Assembly: GCA_030654175.1 (NCBI GenBank)
Contig: JAURXZ010000042.1
Span: 186,001 to 250,000 of the forward strand
Length of the DNA: 64,000 nt
From: Bacteroidia bacterium
GTDB lineage: Bacteria; Bacteroidota; Bacteroidia; 2-12-FULL-35-15
Direction of reading: 5' to 3'
In this document: positions 16,506 to 27,135 of the stretch, in pieces
How the letters are laid out: each line of letters begins with the position of its first letter
Numbering within the stretch: the first letter of the stretch is position 1
Translations under genes and position numbers: made by a program
Notes under the pieces: generated by a model
Databases searched by the model: none
What the model saw: only the letters and a program-made list of their open reading frames with translations
What the model was told of the DNA's origin: nothing

Positions 16506-17489
16506 CTATTTAAAAAACTGCTCAGCAGTAATTATATTAATGTCTTTTTTCTGAGAAGGGTTTATCTCAATTTCATAGGAAGAAAATGATGAACCCGAAT
16601 TTGATAGCTCTTGCGTCATTTTAAAAAATTTATTGTTATTTTTTAATTCTACAAAGTTGATCTCATTCAAAAAACCGCCTTTCACTTTATTATCCAGGAA
16701 TGTTCTTACAGTGTCCCAATTGGTTCCGTAATATACTTTTAAAAAATACTCCCCATCAGGTATGTTGTTCATTTTAAAAGAGCTCCCTATATTCATATAT
16801 TGATTGCGAATGGTCCTCTTTGTTTTTTTATTTTCTACCAGGCACACGATTGCCTCCGATTCACGGCTGTTGTGAATGTTAATATTGTTTTTGCTATACT
16901 CATTCGCTATTTCTTCGCCAAAAAAAACAGAATATGGAGAGTCGAAATCCCCGATCATCGGCATTACACTTTTTTCTTCCTCAGCCATAGGTTGCTGATT
17001 AATCACGTTCAATGATCCACTATTGGTTACGTTTAATGCTTCTGTTTTCCTGTCGGAATAGGAGATTATAAAATAAAGTAAAAGCAGGGCGATGCCAATA
17101 CTTAAGGGTATTTGATAATTCTCGGTTTTATCGTGTTTAGGCGCCTTTGTTTTTCGCGTTGTATGGTTCTGCTGTTGCGACTGAGATTGTGCCTGTTGTT
17201 GCGCGTATTGATAGGCATTTCCGGTATATTGGGTATAGGGTCGTTGTCGGGGATTAGAATTTGTATTTCCAGCCGACAATTTCAGATCATATCTTTTACG
17301 TTTTTCAGGATTTGATAAAATAGTATATGCTTGCTGTATTTCTTTAAAATTCTCTTCTGCAGTTTTGCTATTGGGGTTCTTATCGGGATGGTATTTTTTT
17401 GCAAGTGTACGATAAGCAATTTTCAGCTCATCGGAACTGGCAGTATTACTTACCCCAAGCAATATGTAATAATTTTTCTGTTGCATCAT
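16506..17489 (-). CDS. DnaJ-domain membrane protein
   Basis: The 327-residue protein has an N-terminal J domain (about 1-70) with the HPD motif in KYHPDKN, so it can stimulate Hsp70/DnaK ATPase. A Q/S/T-rich linker (about 72-115) leads to a single membrane helix ([18 protein letters not shown], about 127-144). The C-terminal 180 residues are unassigned. It is not canonical DnaJ because G/F and zinc-finger domains are missing. The next gene upstream begins 38 bp away. Confidence 0.88.
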   Translation of the reverse strand: MMQQKNYYILLGVSNTASSDELKIAYRTLAKKYHPDKNPNSKTAEENFKEIQQAYTILSNPEKRKRYDLKLSAGNTNSNPRQRPYTQYTGNAYQYAQQQAQSQSQQQNHTTRKTKAPKHDKTENYQIPLSIGIALLLLYFIISYSDRKTEALNVTNSGSLNVINQQPMAEEEKSVMPMIGDFDSPYSVFFGEEIANEYSKNNINIHNSRESEAIVCLVENKKTKRTIRNQYMNIGSSFKMNNIPDGEYFLKVYYGTNWDTVRTFLDNKVKGGFLNEINFVELKNNNKFFKMTQELSNSGSSFSSYEIEINPSQKKDINIITAEQFFK

Positions 17490-17526
17490 TTCAACGGCTA
17501 AATAGCTATGCTTCTAAATGTTTTTG

Positions 17527-19221
17527 TTAAAACATAGCACGCATTTGAGTTTTCGTTTTTTGCAGATTGATATTGGTATTTTTAGGATATTTCACAGCAA
17601 AAGAAAAGGCTATTTTTTTAACATCACCCGGTTGCAAGGTATATTTCCATGCGTATTTTCCTGTTTTCGGATCATATTCCCCCTTTGATGTTTCAAGGGC
17701 TTCCACAGTTATGTCGCTTTGCGTTGAAACAGGTAACTGATCCTCAATATCAATTTGTACAGGTGTTTTCCGGTTATTTTTTACAACCATTTCATAAGCA
17801 AATGTTTCTTTGGTAGTATTTCCAAACATTTTTTTTGTGCAGTATTCTTTTACCTTACTTCGTGTAACCAGCACTTTATTGTCACGCCCAAGCGACAGAT
17901 CCAATGTATCGTCAGCACTTCGGGTATAGATGTAAGACTGACCAACATATATACCGGCATAATAAACATTAGCAGGCCCTTCAACCAGATCAAGATCTTC
18001 CCAGCCTGTTATTCGCGCCAATAAAAATGCATCCCTCACCAATTTCGGAACGCTGAAATGCTGAAAAGTAGCAGGCAGCTTATATTCTGTAACATCCACG
18101 ATATAAGGCTTTGAATCAGCGGGAATAGAATAATTTATTTTAATATCAAACTCGGCACTTAACTCCGAAACCTGTATTTCTTCAAACTGTATCGCTTTTA
18201 CAACTTTACTGTCCTCCGTTTTTTTTGAAGCTATTGATTGAATTTCCATTGATGAAGGGGCGTTTTGAATATACCCTTGGTTTGATTGAGAAACAATAGA
18301 TGAATTTGAGTAACCATAGGAGCCCTTGTTTTTATAGTTTGCTCCGGAATAATAATCAAGGTTCCATGCCGACAAAATAGGTTTTGCGGCACTTTGGGAA
18401 GGGTCGGCTGTAGATAGTTTAATTTTAATATCGTTCCAATCCACACCTGTATTATTAAACACCTTAGCTCTGTATTTTAATTCAATCGGTTGATTAACAT
18501 CTTCTGCAAGTAGATCATAGCTGGGAGCCCAGCCGGCATCAACAACGATATATTTTAAATTAATGGTAGTGGTGGTTTTCACTGCGGTAGAAAGAAGAAT
18601 AGATATTTCGGCAGAAGGTTGATTGTTTTTTGCATTCAGATCCATCAATTGCTGGTTGACCTTTAACAAAGATTCGTTTAACGGAATAACTTTTTTGTTT
18701 AACCTGGAAAGTTCAACATTAATTTCTTTTATCCGGCTTCTATAGAAATCAGCCGCTAATTTAAGTTCGGCTATTGCAACACCTTTTTCGTTACCTCCTA
18801 TAGCATCGTTTTTTAAGAGCATATTTTTCTCTGTTGTATAAGCATCTTTATCATTATTAATTTCTGTAATGGCATCGCTTAAAGTCGAAACAGAATCTTT
18901 TAATTGTTTTATCCTGCTTCCTTCTTTTTGATTTGCCATGTAATTGATAGCATCAGAAATGGCGAGTATCGATACATCACCGGTAGCGCTTACTTGTATA
19001 CTTTTTGCATTCAGCTTTGGCGATAGGCCAACAAAAACAATCTTATTTCTGCCCGCATTTAAAGTTACCTGTTTACTATGAGCAACTTCTGCACCATATA
19101 AATAAACAATTGCTGATTGAACAGGAGCGCTTACTTCTTGCGGCACTTCAATGTTTTGACCATATACACCAAAAGCCATCGGGGCTATCCATAAAAATAA
19201 CAGAAACTGATTTTTTTTCAT
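17527..19221 (-). CDS. DUF4139/DUF4140 (mucoidy inhibitor MuiA-like) secreted protein
   Basis: The preferred start at 19221 gives MKKNQFLLFLWIAPMAFGVYGQ, a signal peptide; an upstream ATG at 19233 adds four residues. A DUF4140 N-terminal domain (VQSAIVYLYGAEVAH, about 33-135) leads through a coiled coil (about 95-215) to a DUF4139 domain (LKYIVVDAGWAPSYDLL onward) that ends with NTNINLQKTKTQMRAMF. The protein is predicted to be periplasmic or cell-surface. Function is not established in this family. Confidence 0.88.
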   Translation of the reverse strand: MKKNQFLLFLWIAPMAFGVYGQNIEVPQEVSAPVQSAIVYLYGAEVAHSKQVTLNAGRNKIVFVGLSPKLNAKSIQVSATGDVSILAISDAINYMANQKEGSRIKQLKDSVSTLSDAITEINNDKDAYTTEKNMLLKNDAIGGNEKGVAIAELKLAADFYRSRIKEINVELSRLNKKVIPLNESLLKVNQQLMDLNAKNNQPSAEISILLSTAVKTTTTINLKYIVVDAGWAPSYDLLAEDVNQPIELKYRAKVFNNTGVDWNDIKIKLSTADPSQSAAKPILSAWNLDYYSGANYKNKGSYGYSNSSIVSQSNQGYIQNAPSSMEIQSIASKKTEDSKVVKAIQFEEIQVSELSAEFDIKINYSIPADSKPYIVDVTEYKLPATFQHFSVPKLVRDAFLLARITGWEDLDLVEGPANVYYAGIYVGQSYIYTRSADDTLDLSLGRDNKVLVTRSKVKEYCTKKMFGNTTKETFAYEMVVKNNRKTPVQIDIEDQLPVSTQSDITVEALETSKGEYDPKTGKYAWKYTLQPGDVKKIAFSFAVKYPKNTNINLQKTKTQMRAMF

Positions 19222-19233
19222 TTTAATAAACAC

Positions 19234-19602
19234 ATTAAATATTCAAATTTAGAGATCACAACTTTTTTATACTAATTCATTAAAAATACAAACAAAAAAA
19301 ACGATTTCCAATATTAATTTAAAATCTATAGTTTAAATCTACTTATATCAAACCGCTAACATATTGATAAAAAAAGGACATTCCGCCCTCACTTAAAATG
19401 GTAAGGTTTGAATCTCATGGATGTTAAAACAAATGCTGCATGACAATACAATTATATAAAACTATCCACTTAGGGCATATTAATACACAATTTTCATAGC
19501 TATAAAAAATCCTTATTCACCGAATTTTCAGCTAAATAACATTTTAGCCAGATTAATTTTGAAGATGATTTGTATTAGTAACCAATTAAGAAACAAAACA
19601 TA
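19234..19602. other. AT-rich intergenic gap between divergent genes
   Basis: The gap contains the promoter regions of two divergent genes. I see no repeat, RNA or clear TAnnTTTG element. Confidence 0.3.
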
Positions 19603-20079
19603 ATGAAAGAAACAGAAGAAAAATTGCTTTCAAAAGACAGCGCTAATCCAATAAAGGAAAATATAAAACAAATATCCGGATAAATCTTGCTCATAGACGA
19701 TGAAAAATATGAAAAGGAATTACTGAAATTGGCTTTACTTAAAAAAAATTGGGATGTTGAAGTGGAATACTTTATGGATCCTGAAATTGCGCTTGAATAT
19801 CTAAAAAAAACTAAAGATGAAATATTCATTATTATTTCGGATATGAATATGCCCAAAATGTCCGGACTTGACTTAAAAAAAGCCATAGACATTGATGAAG
19901 CTCTAAGAAAAAGAACAATACCATTTATATTTTCAAGTGCTTTGGAAGAAAAAACTCAAGTAGCTGAAGCTTATGAATATCGTGTGCAAGGTTATTTCAA
20001 AAAACCGATGACTTTAGATAAGCAAGCAGAAATGCTGGACATTATTATAAAGTATTGGATAATCTGCAAGCATCCTTAA
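19603..20079 (+). pseudogene. Response regulator receiver protein with in-frame stop
   Basis: From ATG 19603 the frame encodes 26 residues (ending KENIKQISG), meets TAA at 19681-19683, then continues in the same frame as ILLIDDEKYEKELLKLAL, a complete CheY-like receiver with phospho-site D in IIISDMNMPKMSG and K in YFKKPM. Restoring a sense codon at 19681 gives SGxILLIDDE, as expected for an intact N-terminus. A TTG restart at 19687 would begin one residue inside strand beta-1. The gene is a recent nonsense mutant, a sequencing error, or uses the TTG. Confidence 0.7.
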
Positions 20080-20187
20080 AAACAGAGCATACAAGGCATA
20101 TTAAATGGCTTGAATCTATTTTGAGGAATATCAAAATAAAGGATAAGAAAACTTTTCAAAAAGATATTTTAAAAAAGAAAAAACAAA

Positions 20188-21018
20188 TCAAAAACTCACA
20201 TGCTTTGATTTCACAGCCTTTCCAAAAAAATTCAATGCCGCTTTATCAAAATTTTCAGGGGAATCAGTTGTATAAAACTCAACAGAGCCCCCTTTCGTGG
20301 ATTTTTGCTCTATTTCAACATGGCGTTTTAAATAATCAATTAAACTTTCAGCTACAATTTCGCCTTGGGAAAGAAGTGTAATGTTTGGTGGTAAATATTT
20401 CTTTATTTTATTTATCAGTAAAGGGTAATGGGTGCAGCCCAAAATGATGGTATCTATATTTTTATCTTTCGACAAAAGGGAATTAATATTTTTTTGAATA
20501 AAAAAATCGGCTCCTTCATTCTCGAACTCATTGTTCTCTACCAATGGAACCCACATAGGACAGGCTTCCTGAACCACTTTTAGTTGAGGATAAAACTTTG
20601 CAATTTCAATGGGATAGGAATCGGATGCTATTGTTCCCGAAGTACCCAGCACTCCAACATGTCCTGTTTTGGTGTAATTGCCAACTATTTCTGTTGTAGG
20701 TCGGATTACTCCCAATACTCTTCTATCAGGTGCAATTAAAGGCAGATCTTTTTGTTGTATAGTGCGTAATGCTTTTGCAGATGCAGTATTGCAGGCTAGT
20801 ATTACCAACTCGCATCCCATCGAAAATAACTGCTGAACACTCTCCAGCGTGTATTGATATACCGTTTCGAAGGAACGTGTACCGTAAGGTGCGCGGGCGT
20901 TGTCACCTAAATAAATATAATCATATTCAGGCAATTGTTTTACGATCTCCTTTAATACAGTAAGTCCACCGTAGCCGGAATCAAATACGCCTATTGGTTT
21001 TTTTTTAAGATCGTGCAC
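20188..21018 (-). CDS. murI: Glutamate racemase
   Basis: The 276-residue enzyme converts L- to D-glutamate for peptidoglycan. The two catalytic cysteines are visible in LACNTAS (Cys76) and ILGCTHYP (about 195), with the GVFDSGYGGLTVL substrate loop at residues 10-22 and GDNARAPYG at 38-46. Length is typical. It is the last gene of the ompH-bamA-uppS group, in the order usual for Bacteroidota. Confidence 0.97.
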   Translation of the reverse strand: MHDLKKKPIGVFDSGYGGLTVLKEIVKQLPEYDYIYLGDNARAPYGTRSFETVYQYTLESVQQLFSMGCELVILACNTASAKALRTIQQKDLPLIAPDRRVLGVIRPTTEIVGNYTKTGHVGVLGTSGTIASDSYPIEIAKFYPQLKVVQEACPMWVPLVENNEFENEGADFFIQKNINSLLSKDKNIDTIILGCTHYPLLINKIKKYLPPNITLLSQGEIVAESLIDYLKRHVEIEQKSTKGGSVEFYTTDSPENFDKAALNFFGKAVKSKHVSF

Positions 21019-21325
21019 GTTAATTAATTTGATAATTTTTAAAACTTGTTGAATTCGTCAATCATGAAATTTTAATTTTAATACCTATACTTAATATGTT
21101 TTAGTTCGCAGTTAAAATTTATGGTGTTAAGTTTTAACAACATAGAGACATAGCTTTAAAATGCGATAAAAAGACATAGGCTCAGCTTTAACATAGACTA
21201 TGTGAAAAATTAAATTTTCTATAATACCTTTTTCCCTATGGTTCTATGTGGTAATATTTAAACGAATATATTAAGTAATGGTATTAATTCAAAAAGACTT
21301 CAACTAACAATCAGCTGAAAAATAA
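21019..21325. other. Intergenic gap with CATAG/CTATG-rich segment
   Basis: Short motifs ACATAGA and CTATGTG recur in both orientations between about 21140 and 21250 (for example CATAGACTATG). This forms a loose inverted repeat. No RNA or gene is recognised. Confidence 0.3.
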
Positions 21326-21359
21326 AAAGCCTCGCCCCGAATACTCGTGGTGAGGCTTT
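21326..21359 (-). terminator. Intrinsic terminator after ompH
   Basis: AAAGCCTC and GAGGCTTT form the stem. In the minus direction the stem is followed by T-rich sequence. It lies 19 bp past the ompH stop. Confidence 0.75.
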
Positions 21360-21377
21360 CTATTTTCAGACAAAATA

Positions 21378-21908
21378 TTATTTTTTAGGAGCTGGCTCCG
21401 GAGTAATTCCAAGTTTTTTAACAACCAATGAAAGGATATCATCAGCAGGCTCAAAATACAATACAAGACCGGTGCTTGTATCCAATGCATATCTGTAACC
21501 ATTTTCTTTTGCTACCTGATCAATTGCTTTTTTTGCTTTATCATAAACAGGCTTTGAAAGCTCAGCAGTTTTTTTCTGATAGTCTGCTTGTGCTTGTTGT
21601 TGGAATTCCTGAATACGGGTATTTAGATCATTCAACTCTTTTTCTTTTGAAGCACGTACCACCTCAGCAAGGTCTTTTGATTTTTCCTGAAATTCAGCAT
21701 ATTTAGTTTGTAACTCAGTTTGCATTGCAGTTACTTGTTGTTCTAATTGCTTTGCATACGCTTGTACACCTTGTTGTGCAACTTTTGATTCAGGCATAAT
21801 GCTGATTAACGAATCTAAATTAACATGCGCTATTTTTTGTGCATCAGCGGTAAATGAACATGCCATCATTACAACTCCAATAACAGCTTGTTTTACGATA
21901 TTCTTCAT
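21378..21908 (-). CDS. OmpH/Skp-family periplasmic chaperone
   Basis: The 176-residue protein has a signal peptide (AVIGVVMMACSFTADAQ). AHVNLDSLISIMPE is the conserved start of the OmpH fold, and the long charged helices (about 50-120) form the Skp 'tentacles'. C-terminal strands follow (YALDTSTGLVLYF). It holds unfolded outer-membrane proteins in the periplasm. A paralogue lies 39 bp upstream and bamA beyond that, matching the functional chain. Confidence 0.92.
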   Translation of the reverse strand: MKNIVKQAVIGVVMMACSFTADAQKIAHVNLDSLISIMPESKVAQQGVQAYAKQLEQQVTAMQTELQTKYAEFQEKSKDLAEVVRASKEKELNDLNTRIQEFQQQAQADYQKKTAELSKPVYDKAKKAIDQVAKENGYRYALDTSTGLVLYFEPADDILSLVVKKLGITPEPAPKK

Positions 21909-21947
21909 AGTATTTGTTTTTAGTTTTTGATTGATTTATTTATGGTA

Positions 21948-22499
21948 TTATTTTTTAGTTCCTGTTGTTTTGGTTCCGGTACCTGTGGTAGCATAACCCA
22001 TTTGTTTTAATACTTCTTCGCTTTTATCAAGTTTCGAACTTGCATAAAGCATTGTCAGATCACTTGATTTATCGAATATTATTGAATAAGTGCCTTTATC
22101 TGCAACCGCCTTTACAGCGCTGTACACTTTATCCTGAATAGGTTTTACTAACTCCTGGCGTTTTTTAAACAATTCACCATCTACCCCAAAGCGAAGTTTT
22201 TGCAACTCTTTAGCTTCTTTTTCTTTTGCAACAATATCTCCTTCTCTTTTCTTTTTCATATCTTCAGTAAGCAAAATCTGCTCTGCCTGATATGCTTTGT
22301 ACATCTTATCAATTTCAGCATACTTCGCTTCAATTTCCTTTTGCCACTGAACGGATATTTTATCCAAATCGGCTTGTGCGGCCTTATATTCAGGTATCTG
22401 ACCTAAAATGTATTCAGTGTCAACGTATGCAAATTTTTGTGCAAATGTAACAACATTTGTTGCAAGTACTATACCTACTATCAGAATTAACTTTTTCAT
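21948..22499 (-). CDS. OmpH/Skp-family periplasmic chaperone, second copy
   Basis: The 183-residue protein has a signal peptide (LILIVGIVLATNVVTFAQ) and FAYVDTEYILGQIPEY at the fold start. Charged coiled-coil helices run from about 45 to 120. The tail is Thr/Gly/Lys-rich (TTGTGTKTTGTKK). It is paralogous to the adjacent gene and lies between it and bamA. Confidence 0.92.
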   Translation of the reverse strand: MKKLILIVGIVLATNVVTFAQKFAYVDTEYILGQIPEYKAAQADLDKISVQWQKEIEAKYAEIDKMYKAYQAEQILLTEDMKKKREGDIVAKEKEAKELQKLRFGVDGELFKKRQELVKPIQDKVYSAVKAVADKGTYSIIFDKSSDLTMLYASSKLDKSEEVLKQMGYATTGTGTKTTGTKK

Positions 22500-22739
22500 C
22501 TTATTTAAAATTTAGAGGGTTAAATTAATGGTTCTGTTCAACGTTTATTAAAATCTGTTATTCTCCAAAATCTTTAATTTCCTTGCCATCTATTTTAGAA
22601 TAGCGTGGCGAATTTAGGAATTTATTATATAACTATTAAGAATTAGGGAAATTTAACAAATACAGTTTTTCTATCTCTGATTTCGGATTGCCAAAATTTC
22701 GGATTGAATCCACAATCAAAAATTCGCAGTCCACAATGG

Positions 22740-25292
22740 TTATAACTCACCAATTGCTGCTCCGATAGTAAAGTGGAACTGGCCTTTTTGCATACCTAAA
22801 TTTGAAGGTACATCATCCAGTCTCCAGCCATAATCAAAGCCAAGTAATCCAAACATTGGTAAAAACACTCTCACCCCAACACCTGCCGACCGTTTTACGT
22901 TAAACGGATCAAAATCTTTTGTTTTTGTCCATGAATTACCTGCTTCAGCAAAACCAAGCACATAAATTGTAGCCTGTGGATTAAGTGTTACCGGGAAACG
23001 CAATTCCATGGCATATTTTGTAATAAATGCAGCTCCTGTCCTTTCAGATAACGATTGATCATCATAACCTCTCAACGCAATAATTTCTCTTCCATCCAAT
23101 GCGTATCCGGTTAATCCGCTACCACCTAAATAAAAACGTTCAAAAGGCGATATTCCCACTCTGGCATCATAAGAAGTTAAGAACCCAAATCCTGCTGACG
23201 TACGCAATATCAAATTGCGTGCCTCTTTACCTTCTGTCCCTCTTTTATTGGTTATTGGGGTAAAGAACTTAGCTGTAAATTTATATTTTTGATACTCTAC
23301 AAATTTATAACGCTGCTGATCGGTCATTAACGGGCTTGCATAATCCTTATTATTAAAAACCGAATACGGTGGAGTGAACTGGCCGGTTAGCGCCAATTGT
23401 GAGCCACGTGTTTCAAAAATCGGTTTATCAATTGAGTTACGTTGTACCGTTACTTTGTAATAGATATTGTTTGAATATCCTTTGCTGAACGAAAAAATAG
23501 AGTTGAAATTATTCAATGTATAATACTGGTAATTCAACTCCTGGTACAAGGTAAAATAATCGTCAGGTTTTTTTAAACGTTTACCCAATCCTACCGAAAC
23601 ACCAAAAATATCAAGTGATTGACGCAATGGGTTAACTATTTTCTCTCCGTTTGATTTTGCATTTCTCGACTGGCCATTTGATTGTACCGAATAATAGGCC
23701 GTTACACTTAAAGAGTTTGGTTTTTTACCACCTAACCAAGGCTCAGTAAAGGAAATATTATAGGATTGAAAATACAATCCGTTTGATTGAGCACGAACAC
23801 TTAATCGTTGTCCGTCACCTGAAGGCAGTGGTCTCCAGGCTTCGCTTTTGAAAAAATTCTTTCCCGAAAAATTGTTGAAGGAGATACCCAATGTTCCAAC
23901 TACGCGTCCTCCACCGTAACCACCCGAAAGTTCGATCTGGTCGGAAGGTTTTTCTTCCACTGTGTATTCAATATCCACTGTACCTGTAGCAGGGTTTGGC
24001 GTGGGAACAACATTCATTTTTTCAGGATCGAAATAACCTAACTGCGACAATTCGCGCTGCGTACGGATAATATCTGATCTGCGGAATAATTGGCCTGGTT
24101 TAGTGCGGATCTCACGTAAAATAACACGGTCGTTGGTTTTTGTATTTCCAACAACAGTTACTTTATTGATGGTAGCTTGCTTGCCTTCATATATGCGCAT
24201 TTCAAGATCGATCGAATCATTGGTAACCATTATTTCAACAGGCGTTACGTTAAAAAATAAATAACCATCATCCATGTATAATGAACTGATGTCGTTACCG
24301 TTTGGATTCATGAATAATTTGGCATCTAATTGAGACTGGTCATAAATATCTCCTTTTTTAACCCCGAATACATTGTTCAGATCTTTGGTTGAATATTTAC
24401 TATTGCCCACCCAGTTAATATTTCTAAAATAATATCTGCCACCTTCATTAACAGCCAGGTCAATATTTACACGGTTACTTTCAACTCTGTACATAGTATC
24501 CTTCACAATTTTGGCATCGCGGAATCCTTTCTCATTGTATTTTGCTAAAAATGCTTTTTTATCCTTTTCGTAATTATCTTCGTCAAACTTGCCTGAATTA
24601 AATGGATTCCACCAGCGTCTGCGTTTGGTTTCTTTGAACGTTCTGCGCAATTTCCAGGTCTCAATAGAATTGTTTCCGGTAATATTAATGTCTTTGATGC
24701 GTATTTTATCTTTTTTGGTAACCTCAATCAACAGGATGATGCTATTGTCAAGTTTTTCATCCTTTTCCTTTTTAATATCAACCTTCACATCCATATACCC
24801 TTTGTTAACAAAGAATTCTTTCACTTTAACCTGGGTAGATGATATTAAGCCATCGGTTACCACTTTACCTTTTATCAATTTGATCTTTTCACGCACATCA
24901 TCCGCTTCACTTTTTGTCATTCCTTTAAGAGAAAACTTAGATAATCGGGGACGCTCCAGCACCTCAATATTTATAAAAATAGTGGAGCCCTGAATTTTGG
25001 AAGCAGTGATATTTACATCTTCGAAAAGACCTTGTTTCCAAAGGTTTTCAATAGCAGTAGAAAATTTATCGCCAGGGACCTGCACTTTATCACCCACACT
25101 TAGTCCGGATAATAAGGTGAGTACATTTTGATCTAAATGGGCGGCTCCTGTTACGGTAATACCGCCAATTTCATATTCTTTAGGAGCAGAAAAATCAATT
25201 TTTGTGGAATCCGGACCGCCAAGAGTAACTTGTGCCTTTAAAGTAATGGTAAGAATTGAAACGTAAAACAGAACTGCTAATTTTTTATACAT
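22740..25292 (-). CDS. bamA: Outer-membrane protein assembly factor BamA
   Basis: The 850-residue protein has a signal peptide, five POTRA-type repeats (about 35-435, for example YEIGGITVTGAAHLD and ATINKVTVVGNTKTNDRVILREI) and a C-terminal 16-strand barrel. The conserved VRGF/Y-type motif appears as ALRGYDD in lid loop 6, and the chain ends FHFTIGAAIGEL. It inserts beta-barrels into the outer membrane. The uppS and ompH neighbours are as in other Bacteroidota. Confidence 0.97.
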   Translation of the reverse strand: MYKKLAVLFYVSILTITLKAQVTLGGPDSTKIDFSAPKEYEIGGITVTGAAHLDQNVLTLLSGLSVGDKVQVPGDKFSTAIENLWKQGLFEDVNITASKIQGSTIFINIEVLERPRLSKFSLKGMTKSEADDVREKIKLIKGKVVTDGLISSTQVKVKEFFVNKGYMDVKVDIKKEKDEKLDNSIILLIEVTKKDKIRIKDINITGNNSIETWKLRRTFKETKRRRWWNPFNSGKFDEDNYEKDKKAFLAKYNEKGFRDAKIVKDTMYRVESNRVNIDLAVNEGGRYYFRNINWVGNSKYSTKDLNNVFGVKKGDIYDQSQLDAKLFMNPNGNDISSLYMDDGYLFFNVTPVEIMVTNDSIDLEMRIYEGKQATINKVTVVGNTKTNDRVILREIRTKPGQLFRRSDIIRTQRELSQLGYFDPEKMNVVPTPNPATGTVDIEYTVEEKPSDQIELSGGYGGGRVVGTLGISFNNFSGKNFFKSEAWRPLPSGDGQRLSVRAQSNGLYFQSYNISFTEPWLGGKKPNSLSVTAYYSVQSNGQSRNAKSNGEKIVNPLRQSLDIFGVSVGLGKRLKKPDDYFTLYQELNYQYYTLNNFNSIFSFSKGYSNNIYYKVTVQRNSIDKPIFETRGSQLALTGQFTPPYSVFNNKDYASPLMTDQQRYKFVEYQKYKFTAKFFTPITNKRGTEGKEARNLILRTSAGFGFLTSYDARVGISPFERFYLGGSGLTGYALDGREIIALRGYDDQSLSERTGAAFITKYAMELRFPVTLNPQATIYVLGFAEAGNSWTKTKDFDPFNVKRSAGVGVRVFLPMFGLLGFDYGWRLDDVPSNLGMQKGQFHFTIGAAIGEL

Positions 25293-25393
25293 TATACTAC
25301 GAATTTACTGAGTTACGGATAACGAATCGTTACGAATTTACGAAACTGTATTTGCTATTGCCTATTGCTTAAATTGTTTAATTGTAAAATTGT

Positions 25394-26134
25394 TTAAACC
25401 AATTGCTCACTGGTTTTTCCAAATCTGCGTTCACGGTTTTGATAATCAAGTATTGCTTCAAATAGATCTTCTTTTCTGAAATCGGGCCAAAGTTTATCTG
25501 TAAAATAAAGTTCGGAATAGGCCAGCTGCCAAAGTAAAAAGTTACTAATACGGTGTTCTCCGCTGGTACGGATCATTAGTTCCGGATCAGGTATATTGGC
25601 GGTGCATAAATGTTGTGCAATGGTATCTTCATTTATTTCGGATGCGGAAAGCGTTTTATCTTCTACTTTCTGAGCGATCTCCTTTACTGCATTTATTATC
25701 TCCCAACGTGAACTATAGCTCAAAGCAAGCACCAGGGTCATTCGGGAATTATTTTTTGTATTTTCAATAGCTTCCTGTAATTCGTTGTAACAATCGGGTG
25801 GCAAACTTTTCAGATCACCAATTGCTTGCAAGCGGATGCTGTTTTTATTAAGTGTTGCTGTTTCAGCATTTATGGTATACACAAGCAGTTGCATCAATGC
25901 AATAACCTCTTCTTTTGGCCGGTTCCAGTTTTCGGTAGAAAAGGCATACATGGTAAGGTATTTTATGCCAATTTCAGCGGCAGCTTCCACAGTATCCCGA
26001 ACCGATTTAACGCCATTTTCGTGACCAAAAATACGTTGTTCTCCTTGCTGCTTTGCCCATCTTCCATTGCCATCCATAATGATAGCAATATGCTCAGGTA
26101 ATTTTGCAGGGTTAATTTTTTCTTTTAAGCTCAT
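25394..26134 (-). CDS. uppS: Isoprenyl (undecaprenyl) diphosphate synthase
   Basis: The 246-residue cis-prenyltransferase has the catalytic Asp in IIMDGNGRWA (D21), the pyrophosphate/Mg motifs HENGVKSVRDTVE and FSTENWNRP, and the terminal RTSGEHRISNFLLWQLAYSE block. It makes the lipid carrier for peptidoglycan and surface polysaccharides. It is 102 bp upstream of bamA. Confidence 0.97.
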   Translation of the reverse strand: MSLKEKINPAKLPEHIAIIMDGNGRWAKQQGEQRIFGHENGVKSVRDTVEAAAEIGIKYLTMYAFSTENWNRPKEEVIALMQLLVYTINAETATLNKNSIRLQAIGDLKSLPPDCYNELQEAIENTKNNSRMTLVLALSYSSRWEIINAVKEIAQKVEDKTLSASEINEDTIAQHLCTANIPDPELMIRTSGEHRISNFLLWQLAYSELYFTDKLWPDFRKEDLFEAILDYQNRERRFGKTSEQLV

Positions 26135-26289
26135 TGCACTACTATAACGAATCTATACTAATTACGAATCTGTGTTTGTTAAAAATGATTACACCGATTA
26201 TGAAAATGATTTCACCGATGTTGTTAAATTGCTATTGCTAAATTGTTTTACTTGCCTACTGTAAAATTGATAAATTGTTAAATTGCCCA

Positions 26290-27135
26290 CTAATTATTTA
26301 CTCCGGGGCATTTTGGTCTTTTTTGTTTTAATTTTACTGTTATCGCTATTCCGGAAAATATATACCAGTCCTTAGTTGTAGGGTTGCCTCTTTGGCGGCC
26401 TACATTACTAAAGTTAGGATCAGTACCAATACTCGGGTCGGACAACTGGGCTGTGGTTGCTCCCCGTTTAGCAGCCAATATAGCCGGATCATAATATCGT
26501 TTGCTTACATCATCCAAATAATCGGTAAATGTTTTACGGACTCCCCATTCGATGGAAATTCCGATATTTTTAGATAAATTAGCTTTTACACCAATACCAA
26601 ATGGGATGGACACATCCACCAGTTTGTATTTTCTTTTTGTAGCACCATTCGGGAGGCCTTGTCCTTCCGTACCAAGCGGCTGAAGATCAACCCAATTATT
26701 ATTGATCTGAGCCTGGGGATTGAATTTAAATCCAGCCAATCCAAAAAACACGTAAGGAGAAAATAATTGATCATCATCTCCGATCGCATAATTCAAAAAA
26801 TTAAACTCCAATTGTGCTGATAACTCAGCTATGGTGGATTTAAAATGCAAATTACGCTGATGCTGTGCGGGGGAATTGGAGAAAGAATCCTGCCCTTCAA
26901 TAGAGCCAAAAAAGGCATTTGCTCTTGCTGCTAAACGTGGATTAAAATTGTGACGAAAAACAATGCCTCCTGCAGGTTTTGTAAATTGATTGAAGTGCCC
27001 AAGCGGATTTAAATCCCCAATATAGTAGGAACCGCCTAAGAACACTCCTATTTCAGAACTTTTTTTCTTAGGCTGTGCATGCCCTGTAAGTGCTGAAAAT
27101 AGTGCAATAATTAATATGGAAAAATGTCTTTTCAA
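26290..27135 (-). CDS. DUF6089 outer-membrane protein (PorG-like)
   Basis: The 281-residue protein has a signal peptide (SILIIALFSALTGHAQ). EIGVFLGGSYYIGDLNP (about 27-43) is the DUF6089 start, followed by alternating beta-strands and the FTDYLDDVSKRYYDP motif. The family includes PorG of the type IX secretion system, an outer-membrane component. The genomic place between uppS and nadK is the usual one. T9SS cargo genes at 35-42 kb fit. Confidence 0.85.
   Translation of the reverse strand: MKRHFSILIIALFSALTGHAQPKKKSSEIGVFLGGSYYIGDLNPLGHFNQFTKPAGGIVFRHNFNPRLAARANAFFGSIEGQDSFSNSPAQHQRNLHFKSTIAELSAQLEFNFLNYAIGDDDQLFSPYVFFGLAGFKFNPQAQINNNWVDLQPLGTEGQGLPNGATKRKYKLVDVSIPFGIGVKANLSKNIGISIEWGVRKTFTDYLDDVSKRYYDPAILAAKRGATTAQLSDPSIGTDPNFSNVGRQRGNPTTKDWYIFSGIAITVKLKQKRPKCPGVNN

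Noticed and set aside
20055-20381. 108-codon plus-strand frame after the receiver gene
   Set aside because: About 190 bp of it is antisense to murI, whose catalytic motifs are certain. The remaining part has no motif.
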